From IMG/VR virus record IMGVR_UViG_3300036770_001217, positions 1 through 47,515 of that record: a stretch of DNA of 47,515 nt. The stretch is one strand, 5' to 3'. The first letter of the stretch is position 1; each line of letters starts with the position of its first letter. Source of the stretch: a virus. A program made the translations under genes and the position numbers. Shown in pieces: positions 15,427-22,367 of the stretch. The notes beneath the pieces were generated by a model, which saw only the letters and a program-made list of their open reading frames with translations, was not told the DNA's origin and did not search any database.

Positions 15427-15765
15427 ATGAAAGAATATCTCGACTTATCCCCCACGCCCGTGGACGAACCCTGCGCCATGCTAGGCGCTGACGAATACTC
15501 GCGCCGCGCCCGCCTAGAGTGCCGCGCATTCATCCATCAACTAGAACGAACCTTCCCCGACGCGGTGAAATCCGGGGTTTATTTTTCGATCAAGGGACAT
15601 CCGCACGACTTCGGGACTTATTACGAGGTGCGCGCCCATTACGACGACGAAGACGAGAGCCAGACCGAATGGGCCTTCGTAATCGAAGGAACACTCCCCG
15701 AAAAATGGGACACCGACGCCCGGAATGAACTAGCCGCGCACGGGTACGAAACGATCCCCGCATAA
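15427..15765 (+). CDS. Unknown acidic phage protein
   Basis: 112 aa from the ATG at 15427 with CGGAGAGAACCACC before it; reading from 15379 would overlap the previous gene without a ribosome site. Acidic, with FHDFGT-like segment KGHPHDFGTYYEVRAHYDDE and a C-terminal helix. It ends directly at a strong terminator, closing the first part of the operon. Coding GC is high (hand count about 57-63% in two lines). Function unknown. Confidence 0.65.
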   Translation: MKEYLDLSPTPVDEPCAMLGADEYSRRARLECRAFIHQLERTFPDAVKSGVYFSIKGHPHDFGTYYEVRAHYDDEDESQTEWAFVIEGTLPEKWDTDARNELAAHGYETIPA

Positions 15766-15773
15766 ATAACCCG

Positions 15774-15797
15774 GCCCGGATTCGTCCGGGCATTTTT
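15774..15797 (+). terminator. Rho-independent terminator inside the plus operon
   Basis: GCCCGGA, loop TTCG, TCCGGGC, then ATTTTT. A perfect 7-bp stem with the stabilising UUCG loop and T-tract. The next gene starts 13 bases later, so either read-through or a separate promoter must supply it. Confidence 0.85.
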
Positions 15798-15809
15798 GGA
15801 GCCCATACC

Positions 15810-16277
15810 ATGCAAACACTAGCCAAACTCATTAAAAACAATACACGCGCCCGCCTGTACGAATCGCGCTATTTTTCCAACCCGCTGCACTATGCTCAAG
15901 ATCAACTACAGGGCAGAACCCACTATGTAGACGATTCCACCCTGCGATTTTTCCACGCCAGGATTGTTGGCGCACATGATGACGCGAACGGCCTTTTGTT
16001 CTGGATTGTAGAGAGTACCGCTCGAGACCACGAGAACACCGCCCGAGGTTTCCGGCCTGTAGTGTTCGACATCTTCGGCGAAGTGGTTTTCCGCCTTGAT
16101 CTGTCGGACATGGTGAAAACCAGCGATAAAGCCCGAGCCCTCTATCGTGAATGGCTAGAGTCGTTCGACCTTGAAGCCCACTACCGCGAAGCCCTAGAGA
16201 ACCGCGCGAGACGCCTAGAGACCGACGCCCAACAGTACCGCAAAGCCCTGCAAGCCCTAGAACCCGCAACCGCCTAG
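15810..16277 (+). CDS. Unknown phage protein with charged C-terminal helix
   Basis: 155 aa. Central RIVGAHDDANGLLFWIVEST and VVFDIFGEVVFRLDLSDM suggest beta strands. The last 45 residues are a charged helix ending LETDAQQYRKALQALEPA. It has a GGAG site (TTTTGGAGCCCATACC) that begins right after the terminator T-tract. An equally long frame lies on the opposite strand but has no ribosome site or operon context. Function unknown. Confidence 0.65.
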   Translation: MQTLAKLIKNNTRARLYESRYFSNPLHYAQDQLQGRTHYVDDSTLRFFHARIVGAHDDANGLLFWIVESTARDHENTARGFRPVVFDIFGEVVFRLDLSDMVKTSDKARALYREWLESFDLEAHYREALENRARRLETDAQQYRKALQALEPATA

Positions 16278-16302
16278 AACCCGGCCTATAGCCCCTTATT
16301 GG

Positions 16303-16332
16303 GGTTATGGGACGCGCTCTAGCGTCATAACC
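16303..16332 (+). promoter_or_regulatory. RNA hairpin in leader of the gene at 16349
   Basis: GGTTATG at 16303-16309 and CATAACC at 16326-16332, with an inner ACGC/GCGT pairing after a GG bulge. It ends just before AAAGGAGAG, the ribosome site of the gene at 16349. A second stem GCCCC-TTATT-GGGGT lies directly before it and competes for the same bases. This could be a processing or translation-control element; no T-tract. Confidence 0.5.
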
Positions 16333-16348
16333 AAAGGAGAGTAAAACT

Positions 16349-16618
16349 ATGACCGAATTTTATCACTACGCCGACCCAGGCCATGGCTGGCTAGAGGTTC
16401 CCCGCGACTTATTGCATGAGCTGAATATTGCCGACGACATTAGCCACTTTTCGTATCAGAGGCTCGACAAGGTTTTTCTTGAGGAAGATTCCGACTTTAT
16501 GAAATTCGCTCGGGCAATGCGCGCCGCTGGCCGTGAGTTTAAGACCGCCGAAATCTACACCGATGGCGATTCTTTCGTTCGCTCCCTTCCGTCCTACTGC
16601 GCCGAGGTGCGGTCATGA
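16349..16618 (+). CDS. Conserved phage/plasmid small protein (HYADPGHGW family)
   Basis: 89 aa. TEFYHYADPGHGWLEVPRDL, then LNIADDISHFSYQR and a VFLEEDSDFMKF segment. This pattern is widespread in phages and plasmids of proteobacteria as a small hypothetical protein. No function is known to me. An AAAGGAGAG site lies nine bases before the ATG. Confidence 0.7.
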   Translation: MTEFYHYADPGHGWLEVPRDLLHELNIADDISHFSYQRLDKVFLEEDSDFMKFARAMRAAGREFKTAEIYTDGDSFVRSLPSYCAEVRS

Positions 16619-16884
16619 GGAAAGACGCCAGAGCCCAATTTCAGGCGATTAGACGCGCCTACAGACTCGCCCGGAAAGTATCCCCTCTCGCTCATGAAAA
16701 CGCCGTGGCGGTTTATATGTCCACGGTGTCGGCAATGCGTAGTTTTACTGGAAAATGGGATTGTTGCGAACCCATAAACTTAGCTAGCACTTACGAACAG
16801 GGGAAAAAACGCGGAAACCATTGGAGCAGACCGCTTCATGTCGCCGCCGCTTGCACTCGTTTTTTTAAAGGGGTTCGATCATGA
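16615..16884 (+). CDS. Unknown small basic protein
   Basis: 89 aa, basic. MRKDARAQFQAIRRAYRLAR at the start and a middle MSTVSAMRSFTGKWDCCEPI. Adjacent Cys-Cys but no zinc motif. Its ATG overlaps the previous stop (ATGA), as does its stop with the next start, so the three genes are translated as a coupled set. Function unknown. Confidence 0.6.
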   Translation: MRKDARAQFQAIRRAYRLARKVSPLAHENAVAVYMSTVSAMRSFTGKWDCCEPINLASTYEQGKKRGNHWSRPLHVAAACTRFFKGVRS

Positions 16885-17225
16885 ACACGCGCGAGATCAA
16901 AACCGCATTAGAACGCGGAGACCGGGTGTTTTGGGTGCATAACGGCTACGAGGTCGTGAGGGATAGCCTGGGGCAATACCTCATCAAATGCCACGACAAC
17001 GGGCATTGCATCGGCCTGACTCATCGGGACGGGGAAACATTGAACGGGAAAGAAAAAGAGTTTTTCTCTATTCCTTCGTTCAAGAAAACGCCAGCCCGAG
17101 CCTTTGTGGTAGTGAGTGATGGTGATGCCGTGGGGGTTTTTGAGACCCACGGAGCCGCGATGCAGTATGCAATGAAGCACTTCGACGACTTTACAGTTAA
17201 TGACTGCCCACTTTTTGAAAGGTGA
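16881..17225 (+). CDS. Unknown small phage protein
   Basis: 114 aa. It starts MNTREIKTALERGDRVFWVH, followed by NGYEVVRDSLGQYLIKCHDN and GLTHRDGETLNGK, a short beta-barrel-like pattern often seen in phage small genes ('I..AL..G..V.W....Y.V..D'). It ends with the helix-turn DGDAVGVFETHGAAMQYAM. Function unknown. ATGA overlap with upstream gene. Confidence 0.65.
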   Translation: MNTREIKTALERGDRVFWVHNGYEVVRDSLGQYLIKCHDNGHCIGLTHRDGETLNGKEKEFFSIPSFKKTPARAFVVVSDGDAVGVFETHGAAMQYAMKHFDDFTVNDCPLFER

Positions 17226-17228
17226 ACT

Positions 17229-17432
17229 ATGGAAAAGTTTATTGACTATTGCATGAGTTTCTACGGGCCAAAGGGTCTTAGTCCGATGGGAATGACGCCC
17301 GAGGAAATCACCAAGGCGGCGAGACTTATTAGCCTGTGGGGAGACCTAGAGGGCGATTCAGTAGATCGTGAGAGAGCGCGGGATATTGTACGAATTATGC
17401 GCGGCGAAAACCTAACCAAGTGGGAGATTTAA
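17229..17432 (+). CDS. Unknown small helical protein
   Basis: 67 aa. MEKFIDYCMSFYGPKGLSPM, then GMTPEEITKAARLISLWGDL and RERARDIVRIMRG. The sequence resembles short phage proteins of the type 'FY...G.Y....T..EI..A'. GAAAGGTGAACT provides the ribosome site. No function is known. Confidence 0.6.
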   Translation: MEKFIDYCMSFYGPKGLSPMGMTPEEITKAARLISLWGDLEGDSVDRERARDIVRIMRGENLTKWEI

Positions 17433-17434
17433 TT

Positions 17435-17674
17435 ATGACACTTACCAAGTGGGCGAATATCGCCTCAGATCAGCTGCTCGGACGCCGCATCGTGGGGGTT
17501 CGGTATATGACTATCCCAGAAATGCAGCAGCACTTCTGGCAGTCCCGAGCCCTGGTCTTAGAACTCGACGACGGGAACTTGATCTTTCCTGCAGCTGATG
17601 ATGAAGGAAACGACGCGGGCGTACTGTTCACGACTAACAAAACAAACCCGGTAATTCCGGCCTGGAGAGAGTAA
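17435..17674 (+). CDS. Unknown small phage protein
   Basis: 79 aa from the ATG at 17435, two bases after the previous stop, with GGGAGATTTAATT before it. Segments GRRIVGVRYMTIPEMQQHFW and ALVLELDDGNLIFPAADDEG followed by NDAGVLF suggest a small beta domain; this arrangement (LELDDG..IFP..DDEGN..G) is common in phage hypothetical proteins. Its stop overlaps the ATG of the membrane miniprotein. Confidence 0.65.
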   Translation: MTLTKWANIASDQLLGRRIVGVRYMTIPEMQQHFWQSRALVLELDDGNLIFPAADDEGNDAGVLFTTNKTNPVIPAWRE

Positions 17675-17754
17675 TGGGACAACTGCTATTTATCTTTTAT
17701 TTCATCGTTCTGGCGATATGCGCCGGGTTAATCCTTTTAAATACGGGGGTTTAA
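17674..17754 (+). CDS. 26-aa single-pass membrane miniprotein
   Basis: MGQLLFIFYFIVLAICAGLI followed by LLNTGV. Nearly the whole peptide is one hydrophobic helix. Its ATG shares the last A of the previous stop (TAATG), CTGGAGAGAG lies before it, and the next gene starts two bases after its stop. These features support real translation. Function unknown; small toxins or holin-like peptides look similar. Confidence 0.55.
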   Translation: MGQLLFIFYFIVLAICAGLILLNTGV

Positions 17755-17756
17755 AC

Positions 17757-17909
17757 ATGACTGATTTTGAAAAAATCGAACTGGCCTGTGACATTCTGGA
17801 AAATGCCGAGGTCATGCAAGAGTACGACGATTGCCTGTGGATTAAGGTAGACCGCCAAGATTGGCAGGCATTTTTTGGTAATGAGGAGAGTGACAATGAA
17901 AACAAGTGA
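17757..17909 (+). CDS. Unknown acidic miniprotein
   Basis: 50 aa from the ATG at 17757, two bases after the membrane miniprotein. MTDFEKIELACDILENAEVM then QEYDDCLWIKVDRQDWQAFF; strongly acidic. Its last 14 bases overlap the DUF2591-like gene. Acidic early phage miniproteins often act as DNA mimics or host inhibitors, which is speculation here. Confidence 0.55.
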   Translation: MTDFEKIELACDILENAEVMQEYDDCLWIKVDRQDWQAFFGNEESDNENK

Positions 17910-18225
17910 ACTACAAGGGCCCGCCCTTGATTGGGCGGTGGCGAAGTGCGAGGGGCTAGAAGGTTTCAATAAGGAAAACCTTTGTTTTTATGACGATGAG
18001 GGTATGCCGTTTGAACCGTCATGTGTCTGGTCGCAAGCTGGCCCGATCATTGAACGAGAGAAGATTGCCCTCTATTTGAACGGTGACGATGGATGGACGG
18101 GTGAAGACGGATGGAAAAGAGCAACAGGCCCTACCCCACTCGTGGCGGCAATGAGGGTTTATGTTGCAATCAAACTCGGTGATGAGGTGGAAGTACCCGG
18201 TGAACTATTAACACAGGAGGTTTAA
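17896..18225 (+). CDS. DUF2591 family phage protein
   Basis: 109 aa from the ATG at 17896 with GAGGAGAGTGACA before it. MKTSELQGPALDWAVAKCEG is the exact start pattern of DUF2591, followed by PFEPSCVWSQAGPIIEREKI and the end LVAAMRVYVAIKLGDEVEVP. The family is abundant in phages and prophages of proteobacteria. Its function is unknown. Length normal for the family. Confidence 0.88.
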   Translation: MKTSELQGPALDWAVAKCEGLEGFNKENLCFYDDEGMPFEPSCVWSQAGPIIEREKIALYLNGDDGWTGEDGWKRATGPTPLVAAMRVYVAIKLGDEVEVPGELLTQEV

Positions 18226-18227
18226 TC

Positions 18228-18605
18228 ATGGGATTCTTTTCTAAGGTATGCGTTAAAACGAATAAGCCAGTCGTCCACGAGATGCGGGGATTCCCTGCGC
18301 TCTCCGAAGTGGTGGCCTTATATCCTGATGGTCGGACGATCACGGGCTCATATGACGGATACGGGCGGGTCGGTGGTGAGGATTTATGCCCCGATGGATA
18401 CGACGAAAAGACCTGGGGTTCGATCAAGTTTGTTCTGGCTAGTGCTTACGAGGGTGAGGAGTGGAAAAATTTACCAAAATCCCACGACGAACTAGCACAA
18501 GGGCATTTCATGGACGATAGATTCTTGCACCATTGCGAATCGATTGATGGATTCAAAAACTACGCCGAGTACAAGCGGGTTTTCAAAACGATGGCGAACT
18601 GGTGA
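18228..18605 (+). CDS. Unknown phage protein
   Basis: 125 aa. MGFFSKVCVKTNKPVVHEMR, then FPALSEVVALYPDGRTITGS, DGYGRVGGEDLC and LASAYEGEEWKNLPKSH. The start (G-F-S-C-I/V-C-x-K-T-x-K/P) resembles proteins that begin with a small Cys motif, but only one pair of cysteines is present. Ribosome site ACACAGGAGGTTTAATC. Function unknown. Confidence 0.65.
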   Translation: MGFFSKVCVKTNKPVVHEMRGFPALSEVVALYPDGRTITGSYDGYGRVGGEDLCPDGYDEKTWGSIKFVLASAYEGEEWKNLPKSHDELAQGHFMDDRFLHHCESIDGFKNYAEYKRVFKTMANW

Positions 18606-18754
18606 GACGCCGAGTCTATGTCTTACTAAATAATCGCGGGCAAGCCTTGGGCGTTTTCTGGTCGGTGGCACAAGCTGACTGGTGCGCCCGAGAGGTTTTT
18701 GAACTGAAAGCCTGGACGGTGGATTCTGTATACCTTTATGGAGAAAAGAAATGA
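18602..18754 (+). CDS. 50-aa protein with GTG start
   Basis: Reads VRRRVYVLLNNRGQALGVFW then SVAQADWCAREVFELKAW. GTG overlaps the previous TGA (GTGA), and its stop overlaps the next ATG (ATGA). The compact beta-alpha pattern 'VYVL.N..G..LGVF' is common in small phage proteins. I found it by reading between the longer frames; no function is known. Confidence 0.6.
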   Translation: MRRRVYVLLNNRGQALGVFWSVAQADWCAREVFELKAWTVDSVYLYGEKK

Positions 18755-18882
18755 ACTGGCTTAGAGAACTTTTTTGGTGCGATACATGGTCGGAGTTTTT
18801 CCGTCACCTGGGGCTCGCTCTGGTGCTGCTTGCTGGCCTCTGGGCTGGCCTCTGGGTAGTGATGATAGCGGGGGAACTATGA
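18751..18882 (+). CDS. 43-aa single-pass membrane miniprotein
   Basis: MNWLRELFWCDTWSEFFRHL then a membrane helix GLALVLLAGLWAGLWVVMIA. Amphipathic, Trp-rich N-terminus followed by one strongly hydrophobic segment of about 20 residues. TTATGGAGAAAAGAA before the ATG contains a ribosome site, and both ends overlap neighbours (ATGA). It is the third membrane miniprotein of this operon. Function unknown. Confidence 0.6.
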   Translation: MNWLRELFWCDTWSEFFRHLGLALVLLAGLWAGLWVVMIAGEL

Positions 18883-19151
18883 ACCTACGCGAAGGAAATG
18901 GACGGGTTCCTGTACCCGATAGTGAGGGTTATAGGCTGGTTCCTATGCCTGATCGTGAGACCTTTGATGCCCTGCTGCCGCATCGATCTGCCGAGACCCT
19001 TGACAAAATCTGGTCAATCGTCAACATGAGACTATCGGGAAAGAGACTACGAGAAATCGCCAGCGCCCATCAAATCAGCGCCGAACGGGTCAGACAGATC
19101 GAAGCACACTTTCAGCGTCGGCTCTCGACGCATCTATCAAAACCTTCTTGA
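18879..19151 (+). CDS. Sigma-region-4-like HTH protein
   Basis: 90 aa from the ATG at 18879, which overlaps the previous stop; reading from 18774 would cover the membrane miniprotein in another frame. Residues 41-86 (LDKIWSIVNMRLSGKRLREI, then ASAHQISAERVRQIEAHFQR) follow the region 4 HTH of sigma70 factors, with the hallmark S.ERVRQIE. The other sigma regions are missing, so it may be an anti-sigma-like or -35-binding regulator or appropriator. Last gene of the plus operon, overlapping the opposing primase gene by 62 bases. Confidence 0.75.
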   Translation: MNLREGNGRVPVPDSEGYRLVPMPDRETFDALLPHRSAETLDKIWSIVNMRLSGKRLREIASAHQISAERVRQIEAHFQRRLSTHLSKPS

Positions 19152-19914
19152 GTGATTGTGAGGCATGGAAAACTCCCTTCAGTTGGTGAAAGTCGTTGAA
19201 GTCTTCCCCGACTGTGGGGGAGATCCAGTACGGTTTGGCTACCTCACTAGCCGCCTTCTGCCCGGTGGAGTTGTGGTCGTTATCGGCGACGACGATGCCC
19301 CCGACGATGTTCCGCGCTACTTCCTTCATGTTTCCTGCCGAAAAGCATACATGGATACAGTAGCGCATATTTATCGCCTTCATAACGGTTCTGATGGACA
19401 GAGCAGTCGCGTAACCCTCGCAGAAGATGGGAATACCTTTTGCGTCTACGGTGAAAGATGCCCCCTTCGTTACTTGACCATACAAGAACTTCTTTTCCCC
19501 CTCGCCGCTTATGAGTTGGCAACCGATAAGCCTGCCAGACTTACGCATCGGTATCACCAGTAAATCCTTCCAGACATTCCCTCGTTCGTCAGGGAATCCC
19601 TTCTTTTCCAGATAAGGGTGCGTCTTTAACTCGCACTGATTGAGAATCCAGGCTGCTTTCTTTGCTGCCTTGTCTGCCAGCTCTGCCCTATCGTCCTTGA
19701 TCGTGACGGGCCTGATCGTGACGGGTCGGTCGGACTTCCACATCGCCGGAGAATCCATTGTTGCCCAATTCTGTACCCACCCGATATTATTGATTAGCTT
19801 GTACCTGCCGTTACGCTTGTGAGGGTGATCTTCTGTCGGGACTGCCACCCACCGATGGGGGACGATGCTTCTTATGATGAGCCCATGAGCCCGTGCGAAA
19901 TCTTCAAATGTCAT
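19090..19914 (-). CDS. Toprim-domain primase-like protein
   Basis: 274 aa. The Toprim signature is visible: IPIFCEGYATALSIRT (Glu166) and GIVVADNDHNSTGQKAA (DND at 211-213), followed by GEDFNDFHQLKG with a late DFND. The N-terminal half resembles the zinc-less or primase-associated part of plasmid/phage Toprim proteins (WILNQCELKTHPYLEKKGFP). Family members synthesise primers for DNA replication. It is short compared with fused primase-helicases; the helicase is encoded separately just upstream. Convergent overlap with the sigma-like gene. Confidence 0.8.
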   Translation of the reverse strand: MTFEDFARAHGLIIRSIVPHRWVAVPTEDHPHKRNGRYKLINNIGWVQNWATMDSPAMWKSDRPVTIRPVTIKDDRAELADKAAKKAAWILNQCELKTHPYLEKKGFPDERGNVWKDLLVIPMRKSGRLIGCQLISGEGEKKFLYGQVTKGASFTVDAKGIPIFCEGYATALSIRTVMKAINMRYCIHVCFSAGNMKEVARNIVGGIVVADNDHNSTGQKAASEVAKPYWISPTVGEDFNDFHQLKGVFHASQSLKKVLIDASRADAESVLRSV

Positions 19915-20696
19915 TGTGCTACCTTGTAATCGTGATGAATGAATCCCTCTGTTGGGATCTTGTGCCGATTGATTGTATGGGGGCGGACATAGACTGTCCT
20001 GCCGCTTTTGAGTCTGCGCTGGTGGCCTCGACGATCATGGGGCTTCGGGCTGGCGTGAGTACCACCTTGACACGCTACTTCTTGACGCCTTGGTTCAAGA
20101 TCAATCTCGACCGTTGTCCACTCAAAGAACTGTCTTTTGCCTTTCGCTCTGCGCTTAGCGTTGTGGTGATGGTCTTTTAGCTTTGCACCTACGACCTTAT
20201 AACCTTTTGCCGGGATGCCATAACACAGCAAAAATATTTTGCTCATAACAAACTCAACCATACCCGCATATTCTTCATCAAGCTGCGATACATCCTTAGG
20301 GTGTACATTCACCGCTTTCAAGTATTTCGGGTGATAACGAATTGTAAAAGGATCTTCATCGTTAAAATTCTCTTTGAAGATTACCGTGAAACCCGGCTCT
20401 GCAAAACTTGGCATGAAACATTTGACAGTAAGTTCTGCACCGTTGCGATCAATCATTACAGGGTATGGAACCCAATTCACGTGATTTTCTGGTGATCTTA
20501 GTGTGATAACCAGACCTATGCGATCAAAAGGCATAGGCAAGTCTATAATTTTGTCGTTCAGGCTTTCCAATACATTTTTACTTGTCCACTCAGCAAACAT
20601 CCGTGTAAATCCTGATTCCTCCGTAACATCAAACCAGACATGAGAGACCGGGCTGACTGGCAGGAGAGATATGTACTCAGCAACGATGGGGCTCAT
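19911..20696 (-). CDS. Conserved phage replication-module protein
   Basis: 261 aa from the ATG at 20696, preceded by AAAGGAGGTCGGC and overlapping the helicase stop (ATGA). An upstream ATG at 20723 lies within the helicase gene. The N-terminal part is mixed alpha/beta. The last 60 residues have GGTHASPKPHDRRGHQRRLK followed by SGRTVYVRPHTINRH and HDYKV, a C-terminal pattern found in many phage proteins next to helicases and primases. It is basic and His-rich. Nucleic acid binding is likely; the function is unknown. Confidence 0.65.
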   Translation of the reverse strand: MSPIVAEYISLLPVSPVSHVWFDVTEESGFTRMFAEWTSKNVLESLNDKIIDLPMPFDRIGLVITLRSPENHVNWVPYPVMIDRNGAELTVKCFMPSFAEPGFTVIFKENFNDEDPFTIRYHPKYLKAVNVHPKDVSQLDEEYAGMVEFVMSKIFLLCYGIPAKGYKVVGAKLKDHHHNAKRRAKGKRQFFEWTTVEIDLEPRRQEVACQGGTHASPKPHDRRGHQRRLKSGRTVYVRPHTINRHKIPTEGFIHHDYKVAQ

Positions 20697-22168
20697 GCCG
20701 ACCTCCTTTTGCTCTTGGCCCATGCTATCTGGCGGCTGCGTATCCAGTTCAAAGTGGTGAACTCTGGAATCTTGGTGACTTCTTGCAGACCACGGGGCCA
20801 GACGCCGAACTTCTCCCGATACTTATGCGCCGCCCATCCTCTGTTATATCCCCGATCATTGGCAATATAGATCAATTGAGAATAGAACGACTGCTTGTCA
20901 TCCTTTATGGGCAGAGCGCCTAGCTCTTGCAGCTCACCTGGGACGCTTTCGACAAGAGACTTTCTCTGCCGGACATGACCACAAGCAGGACAACTGTCTG
21001 CCATCTTGGGCCATAGGAAACCACAGGCGGGGCATTTCGATTCCTTCTTCTCTTTCTCGGTCGGCTCCTTGCGGGCCTTTTCCTTGGAGTCATCTAACTC
21101 TTTGACGCCGTCATGGAATACTTCTTCCCAATCGTCTCTGAATCGGATGAAGTTTCCTGAATGGTCAAGCCAGACACCGTACTCTTTTCCTGGATACGAA
21201 CGCATCACGCGTCCCATCTGCTGGACATGGGAGGAAAAAGACTTAGAGAACGGCCTAGCAGAGACCCCGATCATTACATCCGGGACATCGAATCCTCTGG
21301 TGAGGATGTCCGTAGCAATTAACCCGTTGATGGTCGTATCAGGTTTAGCAAAGTCCTCAATGGCCTGCCGCTTGAACTCGTCATCATCCTTGTAGCTGAT
21401 GCTCACAAAGTTATAGCCACGCTCTGCAAACTTTGCAACTAGATCCGCCCCATGCTGAACCCCAGAGCAAAAGACAATCGTCTTCCGAGGGGCTCCAAAT
21501 ATCTCATGCGTCTTTGTGATCCATGACTCCACGATGTCACCCGTGATCTTCATGCCGCGCTCTGTTGCGACATCCTGAGACCATTCGCCTGCGACCTTCT
21601 TGGCGCCAGTCATGTCTATCTCTTTTGCGATGTAGACACGCAGAGGTGCAAGCCACTTGTTGGTCACTAGAAAGTCCGTGGTGCTGCCGTTGACCACGTT
21701 GGTATAAATGTCACCTAAGCCTTTTGTAAACGGCGTAGCAGTCAATCCAATGACCTTCATCTCTGGCCGTGACTTGATGAACTCTAAAGTCTGACGACGG
21801 TTGATATGGCATTCGTCGATAATTAACAGTTCTGTCTGTGGAAAATTGTCTCGGCGCTCAAGGGTTTGTGCAGAACAGACCTGCAGTCTTTCAAGAGGGC
21901 GATACCGCCAATGATCTGCCTGGTAAACGCCGTGTGCTAGTCCATACTTAGAAAGTCTGGCGCTTGTTTGATCTACTAGAACGATCCGATCCATCAACAT
22001 GACGGCCCGCTTGTAGTTCTCTGCGGTGGCCTTCATGAGATAGAGCGAACACTCCGTTTTGCCATACCCGGTGGGCGCATATAACAACTGACATCTATGG
22101 CCCTTCTTAAATCCTTCTCTTAATGCTTCGATAGCGCGCATCTGATGATCGCGTAGTGCTAATTCCAT
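20693..22168 (-). CDS. DEAD/DEAH-family (UvsW/RadD-like) helicase
   Basis: 491 aa. Walker A APTGYGKTE at 31-39, DECH box at 118-121, VIGLTATPF (motif III) about 136-144, then ILTRGFDVPDVMIG and QMGRVMRSYPGKE (motifs V-VI, arginine fingers). After the helicase core come two CPAC motifs (CPACGFLWP and CPACGHVRQ) forming a zinc ribbon. This arrangement is close to phage UvsW and bacterial RadD-type superfamily 2 helicases acting at forks and recombination intermediates. It shares the operon with ParB-like and primase genes. Confidence 0.9.
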   Translation of the reverse strand: MELALRDHQMRAIEALREGFKKGHRCQLLYAPTGYGKTECSLYLMKATAENYKRAVMLMDRIVLVDQTSARLSKYGLAHGVYQADHWRYRPLERLQVCSAQTLERRDNFPQTELLIIDECHINRRQTLEFIKSRPEMKVIGLTATPFTKGLGDIYTNVVNGSTTDFLVTNKWLAPLRVYIAKEIDMTGAKKVAGEWSQDVATERGMKITGDIVESWITKTHEIFGAPRKTIVFCSGVQHGADLVAKFAERGYNFVSISYKDDDEFKRQAIEDFAKPDTTINGLIATDILTRGFDVPDVMIGVSARPFSKSFSSHVQQMGRVMRSYPGKEYGVWLDHSGNFIRFRDDWEEVFHDGVKELDDSKEKARKEPTEKEKKESKCPACGFLWPKMADSCPACGHVRQRKSLVESVPGELQELGALPIKDDKQSFYSQLIYIANDRGYNRGWAAHKYREKFGVWPRGLQEVTKIPEFTTLNWIRSRQIAWAKSKRRSA

Positions 22169-22180
22169 ATGTTCTCTCCT

Positions 22181-22199
22181 GCCGAGATTCCCCCTCGGC
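22181..22199 (-). promoter_or_regulatory. RNA hairpin before the helicase ribosome site
   Basis: GCCGAG, seven-base loop, CTCGGC: a perfect 6-bp stem ending one base before AGGAGAG of the helicase gene. No T-tract follows, so it is not a terminator. It may protect or modulate the ribosome site of the transcript. Confidence 0.45.
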
Positions 22200-22211
22200 G
22201 TGGGCTTGAAA

Positions 22212-22367
22212 CTATTTTGACAGAAGCGACTGTATTAGTTCTGTAGATAGAATCTTTAAATCAACAGCAAGTTTTAATGCAGCCTCTCTATCGCCTTCAT
22301 TAGCCAGTCTGTAGATCTCATTAATCTTGGCTCTTATGTCGATGCTAACTTCAGAGTAATCCCTCAT
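22212..22367 (-). CDS. 51-aa helical protein
   Basis: MRDYSEVSIDIRAKINEIYR, then LANEGDREAALKLAVDLKIL and STELIQSLLSK. The ATG overlaps the ParB-like stop (ATGA). Predicted helical hairpin. It fills the gap between ParB-like and helicase genes on the same transcript. Small acidic helical proteins of this kind may be adaptors; the function is unknown. Confidence 0.55.
   Translation of the reverse strand: MRDYSEVSIDIRAKINEIYRLANEGDREAALKLAVDLKILSTELIQSLLSK

Noticed and set aside
15832-16269. 145-aa frame on the minus strand
   Set aside because: Complement of the gene at 15810, which has a ribosome site and operon context; the GC-rich code opens antisense frames by chance.
22181-22199. Hairpin as a terminator between the 51-aa gene and the helicase
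   Set aside because: No T-tract follows on the minus strand, and the ribosome site begins at once.
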